This document shows positions 14,111 through 15,430 of a stretch of DNA of 15,430 nt, piece by piece. Under the pieces are notes generated by a model. The model searched no databases and was not told the DNA's origin. It saw only the letters and a program-made list of their open reading frames with translations. The DNA comes from Oceanospirillaceae bacterium (GTDB lineage: Bacteria; Pseudomonadota; Gammaproteobacteria; Pseudomonadales; Balneatricaceae). A program made the translations under genes and the position numbers. Location: the NCBI GenBank assembly GCA_023954795.1, contig JAGSHA010000033.1, forward strand, positions 1 to 15,430, read 5' to 3'. The first letter of the stretch is position 1. The number at the start of each line of letters is the position of its first letter.

Positions 14111-14276
14111 GATGTGATCCGTACAAACAAGGTGAGAAAGCCCAATATTATGGCACAGGCCACTTAGTAACTGGAAAAAAAATGCCCCTTTGGTAAGGTG
14201 GCTGCTCGATCGGCGAGTGGGTATGAAATGCCCTTCCCCAGCTCGCGACATGGCCCGATGGACACGAGGAGTTCCA

Positions 14277-15430
14277 GTGACAACAAGACGAACACAGCAG
14301 AAGCCAATCTATGACTTTATGGTGATTGGTGGCGGTATTCTTGGGATGTCTACAGCGATGCAGCTGCAAGACGCCTACCCGGGTTGTTCTGTGGTTGTAC
14401 TTGAAAAGGAGTCATCACCGGCACAGCATCAGACGGGCCGTAATTCCGGTGTGATTCATGCGGGGGTGTATTACAAACCGGGTAGCCTGAAAGCGCAGTT
14501 TTGTAAGGCAGGAAATCAGGCCACTAAAGCTTTCTGTGATGAACATGGTATTCATTATGATCAGTGCGGAAAGCTCTTAGTCGCCACCGATGCTCAGGAG
14601 CTGGAGCGGATGCAGGCCCTGATCGAGCGCTGTGCTCAGAATGAGTTAGAGATTGAAGTGCTCGATCAGCAGCAACTGAATGCGCGGGAGCCCGAGATAA
14701 CAGGGGTCGGTGCGATTTATGTACCCTCCACCGGTATCGTCAGCTATCGTGAAATTACCAATAAGATGGCTGAGCTGGTGGTAGCAAAAGGTGGGCAGGT
14801 GGACTACCACACACACGTAGAAGATCTGGAAGAATTTGTTGACCGGGTCACCGCATATACCAATCAGGGGCGCTTCCAGGCCCGTTATTTGGTGGCGTGC
14901 GCAGGATTGCAATCCGATCGCGTGGTTAAGATGCTGGGGAAAGAACCCGAGTTTCGTATCGTTCCGTTTCGTGGTGAGTATTACCTGCTGGACGCGTCTC
15001 ATAACCAGATTGTGAACCATCTGATATATCCGATCCCTGATCCGGATCTGCCGTTTCTGGGGGTGCATCTGACCCGCATGATCGATGGAACGGTCACTGT
15101 GGGTCCCAATGCTGTGCTGGCGTTCAAGCGCGAAGGTTATAAACGAACATCGTTAAGTCTGAAGGATACCGCTGAGATGTTGCAGTATCCGGGTCTGCTA
15201 CGGTTGTTGCGTAAGCATTTTCGTACCAGTCTGACTGAGCTAAAAAACTCATTGAGCAAAGCGGGATATCTGAAGTTAGTGCAGAAGTACTGTCCTTCAT
15301 TGCAGCTTGGTGATCTGCAGTCTTATCCAGCGGGGATTCGTGCACAGGCGGTCGCGTTAGATGGCAGTCTTGTGGATGATTTTCTGTTCGTGAACACTCA
15401 GCGTTCGCTGGTGGTGTGCAATGCACCGTC
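14277..15430 (+). CDS. lhgO: L-2-hydroxyglutarate oxidase/dehydrogenase, 3' end missing
   Basis: LhgO is an FAD-dependent enzyme that oxidises L-2-hydroxyglutarate to 2-oxoglutarate, passing electrons to the respiratory quinones at the inner membrane. The start is GTG at 14277, with GAGGAG five bases before it, and the frame is open to the right edge (384 codons). The E. coli protein has about 422 residues, so the last tenth is missing. The N-terminus carries the dinucleotide motif VIGGGILGMSTAMQL (16-30), an acidic residue E43 ending the second strand, and the family signature QTGRNSGVIHAGVYYKPGSLKA (52-73). VACAGLQSDRV and PFRGEYYLL also match. The extra 14 residues before YDF are short and basic. 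It is divergent from pheA across 166 bp; no promoter was convincing. A related DAAO-family oxidase is the only realistic alternative. Confidence 0.93.
   Translation, partial: MTTRRTQQKPIYDFMVIGGGILGMSTAMQLQDAYPGCSVVVLEKESSPAQHQTGRNSGVIHAGVYYKPGSLKAQFCKAGNQATKAFCDEHGIHYDQCGKLLVATDAQELERMQALIERCAQNELEIEVLDQQQLNAREPEITGVGAIYVPSTGIVSYREITNKMAELVVAKGGQVDYHTHVEDLEEFVDRVTAYTNQGRFQARYLVACAGLQSDRVVKMLGKEPEFRIVPFRGEYYLLDASHNQIVNHLIYPIPDPDLPFLGVHLTRMIDGTVTVGPNAVLAFKREGYKRTSLSLKDTAEMLQYPGLLRLLRKHFRTSLTELKNSLSKAGYLKLVQKYCPSLQLGDLQSYPAGIRAQAVALDGSLVDDFLFVNTQRSLVVCNAP

Noticed and set aside
13244..14251. Longer pheA reading starting at 14251
   Set aside because: The added 47 residues (MSRAGEGHFIP...) are not family-like, and ATG at 14110 gives the standard N-terminus.
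1..15430. Mobile elements, CRISPR, tRNA/rRNA, toxin-antitoxin or defence genes
   Set aside because: Read through on both strands; no transposase, integrase, direct repeat array, tRNA cloverleaf or paired small toxin/antitoxin frames were seen. FAN1 and TcdA are housekeeping here, not defence modules.

Overview
The window looks like a core-genome stretch of a marine-type gammaproteobacterium near Pseudomonas/Oceanospirillales. The main reason is the gene order purN-purM / DUF2066 - perM - hda, which I recall from Pseudomonas; the species cannot be named from sequence alone. Nearly all the DNA is coding and the functions are mostly housekeeping. I saw no insertion sequence, phage, CRISPR array, rRNA or tRNA.

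Layout, left to right. (1) 1-1652, minus: purM then purN (purN cut by the left edge), two steps of IMP synthesis. (2) 1793-4649, plus: a tightly packed operon of an exported DUF2066 protein, a PerM/AI-2E-family membrane protein and Hda, the DnaA regulator. (3) 4660-7577, minus: a fan1-type VRR-NUC nuclease gene followed by an aspartate/aromatic aminotransferase gene. (4) 7752-9560, plus: an RluA-family pseudouridine synthase, a 70-residue zinc-ribbon-like protein and TcdA (tRNA ct6A dehydratase), a small RNA-modification neighbourhood. (5) 9701-10636, plus: a 311-residue protein I do not recognise, behind an unusual leader. (6) 10637-12870, minus: an arsenate-resistance pair, a GAPDH-type enzyme and the ArsJ exporter, overlapping by one base, with a promoter/operator just upstream. 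(7) 13244-14110, minus: a monofunctional prephenate dehydratase with its own terminator. (8) 14277 to the right edge, plus: an L-2-hydroxyglutarate oxidase-like gene (LhgO), cut off.

The most original signal is the 140-bp leader at 9561-9700. It contains a sigma-54-type -24/-12 element with exact GG-N10-GC spacing, two dyads upstream that could be activator sites, and an 8-bp hairpin that buries the whole Shine-Dalgarno sequence. The predicted sigma-54 start (about 9681) would remove almost all of the 5' arm of that hairpin. Only read-through RNA would then be self-blocked, while RNA made from the sigma-54 promoter would be translatable. The second notable point is the gapdh-arsJ pair, which has no arsR or arsC in view but a clear operator-like dyad across its -10. 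Third, the prephenate dehydratase is of the free-standing type, not the fused P-protein usual in gammaproteobacteria.
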